From: Entrophospora sp. SA101
Lineage: Eukaryota > Glomeromycota > Glomeromycetes > Entrophosporales > Entrophosporaceae
DNA: 64,000 bases
Assembly: GCA_958430865.1 (NCBI GenBank)
Contig: CAUDNR010003802.1
Coordinates: 4,955-68,954 of the forward strand
Reading direction: 5' to 3'
The notes below the pieces were generated by a model. It saw nothing but the letters and a program-made list of their open reading frames with translations, was not told the DNA's origin and did not search any database. Both the position numbers and the translations under genes were made by a program. Of the stretch, positions 21,726 through 33,839 are shown piece by piece. Numbering within the stretch: the stretch's first letter is position 1; the number at the start of each line of letters is the position of its first letter.

Positions 21726-24700
21726 TTAATCTGCATTACATTCATCAACCATATTATCACCACCATCACCATCACCATCACCACCACCACCATCACCATC
21801 ACCACCACCATCAACATCATTACTATCAACGTTATTATTAATAGCATTATTATTCTCAACATCATCAACATCTTCAGTATTATTAGTATTATTAGTGCTG
21901 GGGAATAGGTTTCTCATAGCAACTTTATACACAGCATTATCTTTAGTTTCCAATTCCGAAAAGAATAATTTAGCAAGGTCGCTAATTCTCTGATCATCAT
22001 CCCCTAAACATTTATGCATTTCGATAAGTTGATCTTTAGCTTTGATCATTCCATTAAGAATCAAATGTGTTAACACCATCAATGCATTCTTCTTAACCAG
22101 TGTGTTATCATCCGACAATCTATTATACAAATAATTAATATGCTGATCAATGACATTATTAAAACAAACTGTCATGTCACCCAACGCTATGATAATGTTA
22201 CATTTTATTGTTGGATCGTTGGTTTTTTCTAGTATTGTGAATAGTAGTTGTAGATTGTCCTCGCAGAATTTAGAACTAACACACATGAACTTGGTTAATG
22301 TTAAAGTTGATACTACTTGTAACATTTGATTCTGTTAAAAAAATTAAGAATTAATAAAGAGTAAATAACAATGACACTTATAAAAGAAAAGAAAATAAAC
22401 TGACATTATAACTTTTGTTTATTGAACATATGTGTACTACTAAAGGTCCAAAAACTGATAACAATGAATCAGAACCATAAAGAAGTTCTTGTTCACGAAT
22501 ATACATTAAAACTTCATATATATCATCTTCACTGGTTCCTGTCACTTGTTCTAATTCATCATCTATAGAATTCGTTGAACTCTTATGTTTGCCTAATTCA
22601 ACTTTTTGTCTTTTCCATTCCAATTCAATCGCTTCCAGATGGACTATCTGTTTGATCGCTACATGCCCTGCAATAAATATAAGTTGACTTAATTGATTTG
22701 GATCTCGCATAAATGCTTCAGATGTTGATGAATCTTCTCCCTCGCCTGCCATGTCAATTTCCATATCATCGTCAGAATGTTGTTTAAGATCAAACAATTT
22801 TACCGTTTTTCTTTTGATAATTTCAGCACATAAAATATCAGGTTGTTCACAAATTAAATAAATAGTGTTGATAATTTGTTCGGCCATTAAAAACCTACAT
22901 GATAATAAAAATATTAATAAAGATAATGATGAATGTTACTAAGTAATGATAATGTTATTATAGATTAATAATACTTACCAATAATTGGATGAAGTTTGGT
23001 ATTCAATCATATGTATTAATTTATTAAAAATTGAATGTGAAATTGGAAATTTTTTTGTACTATGGTTCAAAGATCCTAATATATATAAAAAGTTATATAA
23101 ATATATATGCGCGTGTGTGTTTGAAGGTGCAGTAATTGGTTAAAAACTTTACCTTTAACTTTTTTTTTATTCTCTGCGAGACATTGCAATGCAATACATG
23201 TATACTTTGCAAGGATTAAATCAGCCTTAATAATAAATAGATTATAATATATATAATATGATTATTATAAACATATATTTAAAAATACCCCATTTTAAAC
23301 TTCAACTGATACTTACTTTACCAAGTGGTCCTAATCCAATTTTTAATAATAAATCTATTTTTTCTTTTACAATATCAATCTTACCATTTGCCAACATGCT
23401 TAATATAATTATAGCGCCTCTTCGACGAGATTTTGGTATATCTTTTTGTGTGGCTATCATTCATATATATGTGTGTGTGCGTGGAAGAAAATTAATGTTT
23501 TTTTTTTAAAAGAAAAAATTTATGACATCTTTACTATAAATTACTACTTACAATAAACTGACCATAATTTGGCAATGACTTCTTCTGATATAGCATCTTT
23601 CTCATTCATTATTATGCTCAGCAGTTGTTCAAGTGAAGTTAATTCAGCAAGCGTTGCATTAATTGTCAAACTGTTTTATTTTATATAACGTAAAAAAATA
23701 GTTAACCCCATCTGTTATGTAAATAACATATGTAAAATGAAGGATCACCTTATTAAATTTTTAGTTATCTGATTAGCCTTTTCAGCGGGGCTTATCATTT
23801 CAGTTGTTTCAAGATACATTTTTATATAACTTTCAACCAACCGATTTTTGACCCCTTTACCCTCATCATTATTATCATTTGTCCAAATTAAATGTAACAT
23901 CTTGCTAATTCCTTCAGAAGCAAATTCCATTTTATAAGTATGTGCCGTCTCAAAAAAGACAATTGTTTCAAGCACCTCTGATTTTGTGGTGGAAGCAAGC
24001 AGTTGACACAAAGTAGGAATAGCGGTGTGTATCTGATTAATAAATCTAATTGCGTCCGCATAGTATCGTCTAGTAAGCTGGAGCCTTGCGAAATCATCCC
24101 TAGATATGGTTTGTTGATTTGAATCTGTCATTATGACATCATTATTTCTTTCACCTAAAGGATCATTATTATCATCATCGTATTCATCATTATCTAACTC
24201 TGTATTAATTTCTTGAAGCTCTGGTGGAGCTTGTATAGACTTCATTAAGAAATACATGAACAATAATAATAATGTTATTAGTGCATTTTTAAATAAAATA
24301 ATAGTGAATTAAATTTATTATATAAAACAATTTTTTTATATACCTTCAATTCTTCTTCAATCTTTGATAATCGTTCTTCCCATTCAGATAATTTCAATTC
24401 GCCACCATGTATTACTCCATAAGGATGCGTAGTAATTAAAGTTGTTAATAATTTGATGGAATTTCTTCGAACATGACAACTTTTATCCTCAAGAGACCGA
24501 ACAACCAAGTCTGTTAATGTTTGTCTACGTTTTGGAAATTTTGCCTTTAATCTAACAACAACAACAACAACGTGTATATATATATATGTAAAACATTAGC
24601 AATGACATTGATTGATAATGGTAGGGATAATTAATTTTGAAATAATATATATGTGTGTGTATATATATCGTAATTTAAAACCCACTTGCATAGCTTCAAA

Positions 24701-26518
24701 TATACTTGTAATAATCTAGAGCGACAAAGGGCATTTACATCTAGAAAGCGTTCTTCAAGAGCATCAAAGAAACTATTTACTTGGCTTTGATTTAATTGCA
24801 TGTCATCTTCATTGTTGACCAAATATGTAATGAGATTACCAAGTGTTTCCATCAAACAAGATCTCATTATATAGGACTATTAATAAAACTCAATTAAAAT
24901 TTGGTTTATGGAATTTTTAAAACAAATCCATACATGTATGCTGTTAAAAATATTTACCTCACTATCTAATTGAATAACGAGAATACTGATTTGTTTCATC
25001 ACCAAATTTGGTATAAGTTCTGATAACTTTATTAGAAATTTTGAAAAGGATTTTGAAACATTATTATTATCCTGACTAGTGAATTCTTTATTCGAAATTT
25101 CTCTGTAAATGATAGTAAAAAAATTATTTTTATTTAAATATAATTCATATAAATAATGTATGTATGTATGTATGTATGTATGTATGTGCATATTTAAGTT
25201 TACATTAAAACATCTTCGACTAATTGTGTATTGTCATATTGCTCAACAAGTACTTGTAAGAGCTCTGCCATTGAATCTGAAAGAAAATCATAATATTGCA
25301 AATTCTGAATAATATATGTTTTAGCATCTAACCAGTTTTAACATTACGTTGGTTATGTTAGAAGAAAATTGATTTTAAGTTGGTTGCTAATAAAATGAAG
25401 ATGATATAAATTATTACCAAATCCATGATTATAATCCTTTACGCTTATTGAAATAATTTCATAAATTAAATTTTTGATAGATGTAGCTTTTATGTTGTTG
25501 ACATTTCCCAACATCTTGTAAGCCGTCTTGGTAAATAAACTAATAGGTATAAATTAACAAACATATATTTTTAAGACAAATAAGTAAAATGTAAAAAAAA
25601 AATAAATGAACGAATACCTAATAAATATTTCTCTCTCATGAGTTGTAGTCCAGACTCTTTTAATTCTTGAACCCAAGATCTTTTTCATTAAAGATAATGC
25701 CTCTTCTTTTTGACAATTCCAATCCCATTCATAAGAGTTGGCATTTACAGAAGAACTAGATTTTGGCCTTGACTGTTTTGGCCTTGGTTGTTTTGATTTT
25801 GATTTAGTCTTTTTAGCAGCTGACACATTTGTTGTTTCTAAAGACCCAGTCACGCCAATTTTAGAATTTATTTTATTTTCTACGTCAGTGATCAACCAAA
25901 ATAACAAAAAGCCATATATTTCCAAAGTTTTTTTGTGATCATCAAAGTTCTCCTCATTATCATTATTCAAATCTTCAATCAGAGCATCATATTCAGATTT
26001 TAATCCTATACAAAAATTTTAGGAATTAATTATTATTATTATTATCAATATTAATATTGATTAGTATTTTATGATACCTGAAAAAATAATCACAAAAACT
26101 CGATTCATAATCTCAGAGTTTAAAGAATTGAAGTATCTAATTTAGGCAAAGCGAAATTTTCTAATAATGTCAATAATATCAATAATAACACTAATAATAT
26201 TATAGTAAAAATAAAAAATTAACCAACTTTACAAAACTACGAATAACATCAAATATCTCTTCATTTGTTATCGAGTAAGAATCTTCGCCCAGTTTATCTT
26301 CAATAACTATAAAATTTATGTATGATGATAATAACAATACATATATAAATAAATAATTTAAACTATAATTATTGGTACTAAGTATTAGAAAAGATACCAT
26401 TCAACATTTCATCAAGTTCTTCCTTGCTCAAGTCTGCGACAAATATTTCATTTGAAATAGAATAATTTGCATCATGAAGATTTAAAAGTTCTTGATGTAA
26501 AGTAAATGCTTCCGCCAT
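21726..26518 (-). CDS. condensin complex subunit 1 (NCAPD2/Cnd1), C-terminally truncated
   Basis: HEAT-repeat subunit of condensin, which compacts mitotic chromosomes. About 14-15 exons run down the minus strand. The start is MAEAFTLHQELLNL (26518-26398), then 26306-26228, a short exon near 26145-26080, and a large exon (about 26010-25623) with WDWNCQKEEALSLM and IKRVWTTTHEREIF. Later exons show NLVMKQISILV, FLDVNALCRSRLLQVYLKLCKW, SLEDKSCHVRRNSIKLL and SPAEKANQITKNL. The penultimate long exon (about 22880-22404) carries the IINTIYLICEQPDI block, and the last exon (about 22337-21726) VKKNALMVLTHLILNGMIK and ISDLAKLFFSEL, the Cnd1 signature. The family normally continues some 250-300 residues past 'NAIYN'. 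Here it changes into an Asn/Asp/Gly run and stops. Exon limits in the middle are approximate. Confidence 0.85.
21757..21820. repeat. (CACCAT)n-type microsatellite in the last condensin exon
   Basis: CACCAT/CACCAC units, read on the minus strand as Gly/Asp codons, form the last 25 or so residues before the stop. Confidence 0.9.
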
Positions 26519-27358
26519 TATTATTATTCTCTGTTACTTTACAAAATATATTAATATTAATATAGATAGATAAAATAAATATACACGCGACAGACTGTGT
26601 TTGTTTACGTGATAAAAATCAAAAAAGTAATGATCTACCCCTTTGGTGTAAATATTTAAATAATAACCCTTTTTTTTTACAAACTTATTTATTTTAAATT
26701 TTTTTTTTTACTTGGACATTATAAAATAATTTATGATTTTAAATCTTTGATGGATAGTTTAACGATTGATTGAGCAATACAATGGCAGATAAGAATATAA
26801 TGGAAGAAACCAAAAATAAGATTTAAAATACTCAAAAGTGAAATACACACATATATAAAACCAAATTTATTACTATTATTAATAATATTTAGAATAAATG
26901 AAGATGTAAATGATTGAATAGTAGCAACGAGTATGTGGTTGAAGAAATTCAAAAACCAAGGAAAAAATATTCAAATACAATTATTATCATTATTATGGAT
27001 GATAGTTAGGTTTCTTTTTTTTTTAATATTAATATTCAGAATAGTCAGTGATATGGATGATGTGAATATTTGATAATGCTTGTTCTACTATATAGGTCAG
27101 TTTCTTTTTTTTTTTGCTTGTGTTGCTTTTATGTTTCACTGTTTGTATATTTCTTGAACAACTAGAGAAATAAAATAATCAAAATTTGTATTATATATTA
27201 AATATATTAAATCCAATTTATTTATTTATTTAAATCTAAATAATAAAAAAAACTATTAGAAAGCCTTAAGATTATCTATTATTTCATAAAAAAAGATTTC
27301 CCCCTATCTATGATGTATCCAAGTTTTGATTATGTAACTTATCTAATCTATTGATATA
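26519..27358. other. intergenic between two convergent-flank genes; small hydrophobic frame
   Basis: Promoter side of condensin subunit 1 on the left and 3' flank of the F-box gene on the right. A 73-codon minus-strand frame (26952-26731) encodes a hydrophobic peptide with two possible membrane helices. Without a family or splice context it is not called as a gene. Confidence 0.45.
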
Positions 27359-29089
27359 TTATTTATGCCAAACAATATGATCATGTGAAAAATCAGGAGA
27401 GAAAACGATTTTGATATCTTTTGCATCATATCTTAAAGGTGCTATGTGATGAGACTTAAACGCCATGCCTTTCTCTTTACCATATTTTTTAAATGCATCA
27501 AGATACAAATTATGATCTCCTAAACAACGTAATGTTATTTCCTGAATATGTGAATTACAATTTTTCAAAAATTTTTGAGTGGAATCAAAAGAAAAGGCAC
27601 AAAATGTTGTCAGTTCAAACTTTTTCAACGATAAAGGTGTGAATTCAGCTAATCTTGGTAACAATTCATTGTCAACTCTGTCGCCTGAATTTGGTCTTCC
27701 TTTTATTCTAACAATTTGCAATTTCTTGCATTTTTTAAAGAGATTTGATAACTGTGGTAAAGGTTTTTGTGTCGCTTTAATATTTAATTTTACAAGATTT
27801 GGACAATTATCAGCAATTATATCAATCATATGAGGATATCTTTCTAAATTGCCAACACCGTCATAACTTAACTCTCTTAAACTTTTACTGGAATTAATAA
27901 CAATTGAAGATAATTCATATTCAGGTGGTATAGAAGAAAAAAAGTCCAACACTTTCAATTTGTTCAATGCATCTTTGCTATTAACAACTAATGGTTTTAA
28001 TAAAGAACTTGTCAATTCACGACATGCATGAAATTTTAATTGTTCCAAATTTTTACATTGAGCAACACCCTTCAATAATTTCTCGTCAGTATTGTCTAAA
28101 TTACAAATATTTAATTTCAAGAACTTTAAAGAATCCGATTGTGATTCAAGTGATTCCAGAACTCTTGATAGTTGAACACCTTGTGATATAGTGAATTTTT
28201 TCAGATTTTTTTGTGATTTAATGAGATCAATTAAGGCATCAGTTGCAGGATCATCATAATAGATGCTAATGATCTTCAACTCTTTGATAAGCTTGCAACA
28301 TTTAGAAATAAGAATAAAAATATCTTTTTTAATAATATTATTGCCACACGTAAACTTTCGTAAATTTGACAGTCTATTATTATAACTTATGTTTTTATTT
28401 AAAGATGCAAAAAATAACGATGATGATAATGATGATGAGGAGGATGATATCGATACTGATGATGAAGATGGAGAATAAGATTGTGATGACAGTAGTGATG
28501 ATGATGATACTATATTGATCGTATCATACCAAATATCATCAGTAAACCCAAGCGTATCAATGTCTAAACGTTCCAAACATTTTGATTGATTTAAAAACAA
28601 TTTATATAGTTCTTTTGCAACAACAATCATTAAATTTTGATTATCCTGACCAAGAACGATTCTTTGGTAGTATCCAGTGTTATCAGTCATGTTTGATGAA
28701 TTTGATAAAGAAGATACCCAAACTGCCGACATTCTAATCAATTTATCACAACTAAATCCTCTTAAATATAATGGGTAATTAAAAAGAGGTTTGTTAAATT
28801 GTATATTACCACCATTGTCACCAATATTATCACCACCATCACCACTTTTTGATGATATTAATTTAATGCCGATTAAAGATCTTGATTCTTCAGATAAAAA
28901 TGGAAAATAAGAAGGAACAAGAAATGGTGAATCAAATTCTCCTCTATGAGTATTAATGAATGTCCATCTCCATAGTATAGACACGGAAATTACACACCAA
29001 GCTTTATTTACAAGCAAACAAGAATGTAATGAATAAATATCATACTCTAGATTTAAAATAATATTTTCTAAACATTCATAAGGTAGCAT
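27359..29089 (-). CDS. F-box protein with leucine-rich-like repeats
   Basis: A 576-residue single-exon frame. Residues 1-45 are an F-box: MLPYECLENIILNL ... LHSCLLVNKAWCVISVSILW, the motif that binds Skp1 in SCF ubiquitin ligases. The rest carries LRR-like segments, for example LKFLKLNICNL, LEQLKFHACRELTSSLL, LVKLNIKATQKPL and LKKFELTTF, as expected for substrate binding. A polySer stretch (about residues 195-225) interrupts the start of this region. Large F-box families of exactly this style (N-terminal 'LP.ECL..I...L') are known in Rhizophagus. The substrate is unknown. The frame is uninterrupted and the gene is divergent from the BAR-protein gene, about 300 bp away. Confidence 0.88.
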   Translation of the reverse strand: MLPYECLENIILNLEYDIYSLHSCLLVNKAWCVISVSILWRWTFINTHRGEFDSPFLVPSYFPFLSEESRSLIGIKLISSKSGDGGDNIGDNGGNIQFNKPLFNYPLYLRGFSCDKLIRMSAVWVSSLSNSSNMTDNTGYYQRIVLGQDNQNLMIVVAKELYKLFLNQSKCLERLDIDTLGFTDDIWYDTINIVSSSSLLSSQSYSPSSSSVSISSSSSSLSSSLFFASLNKNISYNNRLSNLRKFTCGNNIIKKDIFILISKCCKLIKELKIISIYYDDPATDALIDLIKSQKNLKKFTISQGVQLSRVLESLESQSDSLKFLKLNICNLDNTDEKLLKGVAQCKNLEQLKFHACRELTSSLLKPLVVNSKDALNKLKVLDFFSSIPPEYELSSIVINSSKSLRELSYDGVGNLERYPHMIDIIADNCPNLVKLNIKATQKPLPQLSNLFKKCKKLQIVRIKGRPNSGDRVDNELLPRLAEFTPLSLKKFELTTFCAFSFDSTQKFLKNCNSHIQEITLRCLGDHNLYLDAFKKYGKEKGMAFKSHHIAPLRYDAKDIKIVFSPDFSHDHIVWHK

Positions 29090-29392
29090 TCTATTTTCCT
29101 TCTCTAAAGAATAATTGTTTAAAAGTTGTTTTTTTTATTCCAAAAATGGGGGGTTCGCAACACAAATTCATGAACATTAACCGGTTTCCCAATTTTATAA
29201 ACTTTATTTAAGATTTTTTTTTTTTATATTTTTTTATTTATTTTTTTTTTATAAATAAACCTCGTCTTTGATTCAAATTTTTAATTAATTTAATTGATTT
29301 TTCATAAACCTCTCCTCAAAAAAAAAATTTTTTCACCATTCCTTTTCATCAATAATTTCCTCAAAAGCCTAAATCACAAATAATAATACATA
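29090..29392. promoter_or_regulatory. 303-bp divergent promoter region
   Basis: It separates the start codons of the F-box gene (minus) and the BAR-protein gene (plus). It is T-rich on the plus strand with long poly-T tracts at 29213-29250. No specific factor site was identified. Confidence 0.5.
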
Positions 29393-31370
29393 ATGTATAA
29401 ATATTCTGCGTCAACTTCACCAACTCTTTCCGCAAGAACCTCACATTCTCTCACTCATTCAATTAGAACAGCTGAGGCGACTTCTGGTAAAATGGTCATT
29501 CTTACTCGTGCTGATATACGTGCCTCACTTGAAGCATATGAACAGCTTTTGGCTTCTGCAAAGATATACAGGAATCAAATGATAGCTCTTTCACAGGCCA
29601 CCGCTAATTTTGGTCAGTCATTGGAAAGAATTGCTCGTTGTAAAGGAGCTTTAGAAGATGGTTTGCATTGAACAATTATTGCCATGAGATGAATTTATTT
29701 ATCACTTTACCAATTATGGTAATTCTTATTCATGCATTTATGCATATTGGTTCAATTGTTATTTATTAGGACCAAATTTTCAAGCTGCTGCTGGCTTACA
29801 TTTTCTTATGTCAAATCATTATCAACTTTTGGTAATTTACATACATACATATGTGCGCATATTTAAATCATTATTTATTCATCCATTAGTGATTTAAAAA
29901 AAATTTTTTTTTGATTGATAGGGTGATACATTTTACAAAAATTTTGAAATCCCATTATTGGAAAATCTTGATACGCATAAATCAACAGTCATTGCAAGCG
30001 AGGAAAATTATGATAATACATTAACAGAGATGAGTAACAAAATTAAAGAAACGGAGGCAGAAAATTTACGAATTGGTCTTAAACGTCAAAGAGGTAAAAA
30101 AATTTAAATATCGTCATCGTTATAATTTGGATTTATTTAATTAATGATAATAATAATAATAAATATATTTATAATTAGATCTTACACAGTTTCGTAGAGT
30201 ATGTATTTTGAATATAGGAGGGGAAAAGATGATTATTTGTAAAGATGTTTTAATTTAATCTAATTTTAATTTAAATTTTTTCTCCAAAAATAATTGTAAC
30301 TATAATTGTGTTATTGAAAAAAGGCTTTACAAGATTTGACTAGACAAGTAGAAGATTTAGATCGGATGAAAACTGAATATCACAGGCAAACATTAGAAAC
30401 TGAACAAAATAATCTTAAATTTATTCTTTCAAAAGTCTCGACAGTTATTAAGGCTGAAGTAGATATTTTTGATAGAATATCTAGTAAAGGTTTAGCGGAT
30501 CCCTTGTTAGACACCGTAAGTAATTTATTAATAAATATATCAAATTAAATATTGAATTGGTTTGTTCGTCCATTTCCATTAACTCCTTTTGGTTTTTAGA
30601 TGGTAACACAAGGTACAGATCCTTTCTGCACATATCAAACTGCAGATCAATTTTCTGAGATATTTAGCGTTCTTCCGCCAGTTCCAATAATCAATCATAC
30701 TGCCGACATTTCAAGCACAACCACAACAGTACTAAACAGTTTTTCAAATGATTTTCAAATTTATAGTGATGAGAATAATTATTATCGTCCACAATTGTCA
30801 ACCCAAAAAGAAATTGTTGGTGATGATGATGAGGCTCAAGGAACCTCTAAGGGTGTTTTTTATTCAAATAATCATCACTCTAAAAAAATTTTCTCGAATG
30901 TCAATAGCAATATTATTAACAACAATCTTTTAATTAATAAAGTGGTGATGGAAGAGGAGGAGGAGGAAACAGAAGCAGAGGGAAAAGAAAGCAAAAATAA
31001 CTTTGGATCTGAAAATACACCTATGTTAAAGGATAATAAACAAAATACAACTATAGTAACTTCCATTGATATTAATAAATCATCAAAAAAATCATTATCA
31101 TCATCGCCTAATAATATCAACAATAATATAGCAATGAATCCAGTACAACATCTACAGTCATCATCACTCGTCAACTCTGTTATATCTCCATTTGTTCATC
31201 AACATTTTGACAAATCAAATAAAAGCGCAATAAACATTCCGGATGATGCCGATATATTAAATAACAAAGAATTCAAATTTGGAAGTGTTGATGATAGCAG
31301 ATTTGGTCAAAGTTTAACTAAAGATTCACCATCATTATTGTTTGTACCAAATGATGAAATAATGAAATGA
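29393..31370 (+). CDS. IVY1-like BAR-domain protein, six exons
   Basis: Exons 29393-29660, 29770-29831, 29922-30093, 30179-30198 (a 20-nt microexon), 30324-30515 and 30600-31370 splice in frame to 494 residues. After a Ser/Thr-rich leader comes the helical domain: LTRADIRASLEAYEQLLASA, ATANFGQSLERIARCKGA, AAAGLHFLMSNHYQLLGDTF, NFEIPLLENLDTHK, and a coiled coil ending IIKAEVDIFDRISSKGL. This order matches yeast Ivy1 and its fungal relatives, inverse-BAR proteins of the vacuole that bind phosphoinositides, Vps33 and Ypt7. Membrane shaping at the vacuole is inferred from the family. The last 250 residues are low-complexity Ser/Asn/Glu. All junctions are GT-AG. Confidence 0.8.
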
Positions 31371-31535
31371 AGAAATAGAGAATAATAACAACAACAACAA
31401 TATTGTTGCAAATAAATATATAATATTTATTATTTAATATTTAAATATCGACAGTTTTCTTCATTTATATATATTATGTATAGCAACTATTTCATTCTAT
31501 AATGTAATATTTTTTTTTTTTTAAATTGTACATAA
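31371..31535. other. short spacer
   Basis: 3' flank of the BAR-protein gene; poly-T at 31508-31524. Confidence 0.5.
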
Positions 31536-33624
31536 TTAATATTTTTTTAATAAAATAAAAACTAAATTAGTCAATATTACAAACAATAAATAATCATTTA
31601 TAAAATGACAATAACAACAATCATCGATGACAATGTTTCTACTTTTATTTGACATTGGAAGTTTGTTTAAAGCTGCTAGTCTCAAATATCTAATCCCTTG
31701 CTCTTGGTAATCAAGTTTTCCATTAAGATACAAATTAAATTGGACGGTGGAATTTGCATTTGAATTCTCAGCTGCCAATCTGAGATAACGAATAAATTCT
31801 TTGTTAAAATTGTCTTTATTTTCAAAGAATGAGAATGTATATCTTAATTTAAAATATTTGACTGTCGATGTTTTATCTTTGCAACCAGCATGCCTTTCTT
31901 ACAAATAATAATATGTTTTCCGATATTTTGCAACTGGATTGCTTAAATCTGTATGTGCTTGGAAATATGTCCGTGCGCTTTTGTAATCTTTTGTTTTTAT
32001 GAGCAATAATATTTTCATCAAGAGAAATAATTGGTATAAACGTTTCATATTTATGTAATTCATTGTATTTATTACCATAACCTTTGTAACTTACAGAAAA
32101 CTAATCTTTGTCTTGCCTTGGAGATTTATAAGTATCTATAGACTTTGACGGAAATAACCCTGTTTCAGCAGCAGAACTAGGGAATGCCGCTGAATTTAAA
32201 TCATCCAATTGAAGTGATGATCTTAATAAAGGATGGAAGTAAATAAATAAATAATTGAAAAACAAATAATAATAATAATAAGTTAAAGATAATTTCAAAT
32301 ACATAAATACATAAATAAATTTGTTTGTGGATTTAATTATTAACCGTACCTCATACAATAATTTCGAGCATGTTGAAGTTTTTTTAGTTTCTTTCATCTG
32401 TTTTACAAAATTGTATATTTTCTCTACCACCAGCTGATACATAATCTTTAATTTTATTACATCCCGTCTTCATAGGGAATTCTTTCAAATGCAGTTCCCA
32501 AAGCAACATACCATAACAAACATTAATAAAATCCAATTGATTAATACACCACTTTTAAACTTGAAGTCCATTTTTCAATTTTTCAGGATAAATTGTATCA
32601 CATGAAGAGTTTTAGTGCGGTCTTGGTTACAATTTTATCCACTAAATAAAAATAAAAATTTAACAATAAATATTTCCACAAGTATCATCAAGAAGAATAT
32701 GGCAGAGTGCAAAAATGTAAGATCACGACAATTTCAAGAACTATTTCAAATTTGGAATGTCATATTTCTCATAAAATTCTTTCAAACTACCCATTTCTGC
32801 CCATTCAAGAACCATTACTACTGTAGAAGCGTCAACGACGCAAATACCATAAAATTTTAATATATTACAAGAAGGGTCCTCCAAGTCGGTCAGATGATGA
32901 TATTTTGGTTGCTTCAATAGAATCTCCTTTGTCCACAGTTTTGCAATCAAGCGAATCTATTTGACTTTTTATAATCATTACTTCCTTGAAGTACTGGATC
33001 AATTTGTTTGCTAATATCAAAAGAATACCAACTTGAATAGTTTCTAAAAACTATAGATATTTTAAATTTAACAGATGATAAAATATCTCTTTAAGATCTT
33101 CCTGTACGTTTTGTTTATCAATTTCACTTTGTCTTTGAGCAATTATTGTAAAATGCAAATCTTTGCATAGCATTATCAAAAATTCTCTGGTAAGTGATCC
33201 TTAACGCTGTTTTCATTAATAAATTTTTTATATCCATGAAGTTGAGTTGCATCCTCAAGGAAACTTTCACCTTACTCAAATAAATTAGCAAAACGTAAAA
33301 AATTTTTATAACATTTCATCACAAAATTCTTTTTATTTTCTTCTATTCTACGTTTTTAGAATTTTAATGGATAATGATCGAGCAAGCTTCTACGCGATCA
33401 AGAAAAGCATTGCATATTATTCTGTTGTGTTGAACATTTCTATACACTTTAAAGATATCTTCTGCTAAAATAGTTACCATGCCTATAAATGGAACAAAAG
33501 GTTTAAATGCTTCAACTGCATCAATTACACCAAGTGCTTGTTTAGCTACATCTAAATTATTGTTAATTGCAGAAACACTTTCAGCAATTTCTATTCCACT
33601 GGCCAAAACTTTTGAAGTGTGCAT
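31536..33624 (-). pseudogene. decayed HeLo/MLKL-like + TKL kinase + Sel1-repeat gene
   Basis: Read down the minus strand. 33624-33364 encodes an N-terminal helical domain (ESVSAINNNLDVAKQALGVI, PFVPFIGMVTILAEDIFKVY, CNAFLDRVEACSII) like the MLKL-type four-helix/HeLo-like domain that precedes many Rhizophagus TKL kinases. Then come broken helical pieces (DNAMQRFAFYNNCSKTK, 33160 region) and a kinase N-lobe piece at 32950-32741 (NILKFYGICVVDAS, VMVLEWAEMGSLKEFYEK). A C-lobe piece follows (YGMLLWEL, about 32510) and Sel1 repeats at about 31780-31600 (RYLRLAAENSNANSTVQFNL, GIRYLRLAALNK). The HRD and DFG catalytic segments are not found, and many stops and frame breaks lie between the pieces. It is a pseudogene of a large kinase-Sel1 family. 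Confidence 0.75.
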
Positions 33625-33839
33625 CTACAATCACACCTACTGTCGACGAATTGGTTTCTTTTTATTTTTCTGGAGGAAAAAACCCCATGTTTATAAAAAA
33701 GTAAATTTTTCACAGAAGCGTGCAGGTCGCTATAATAAAATTTCTTTAATATTATTAATATGTTACAGAGAAAAAAACAGTCAGTTATTTAATATCTTTG
33801 ATGTTCAATGAACAAAATAATAAACATTATTGATAAGTT

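Noticed and set aside
25150..25190. (GTAT)n run as a regulatory feature
   Set aside because: A simple repeat inside a condensin intron; no evidence of function.
26731..26952. Small hydrophobic minus-strand frame as a gene
   Set aside because: AT-rich DNA readily yields Phe/Ile/Leu-rich frames. There is no splice context, family or upstream signal.
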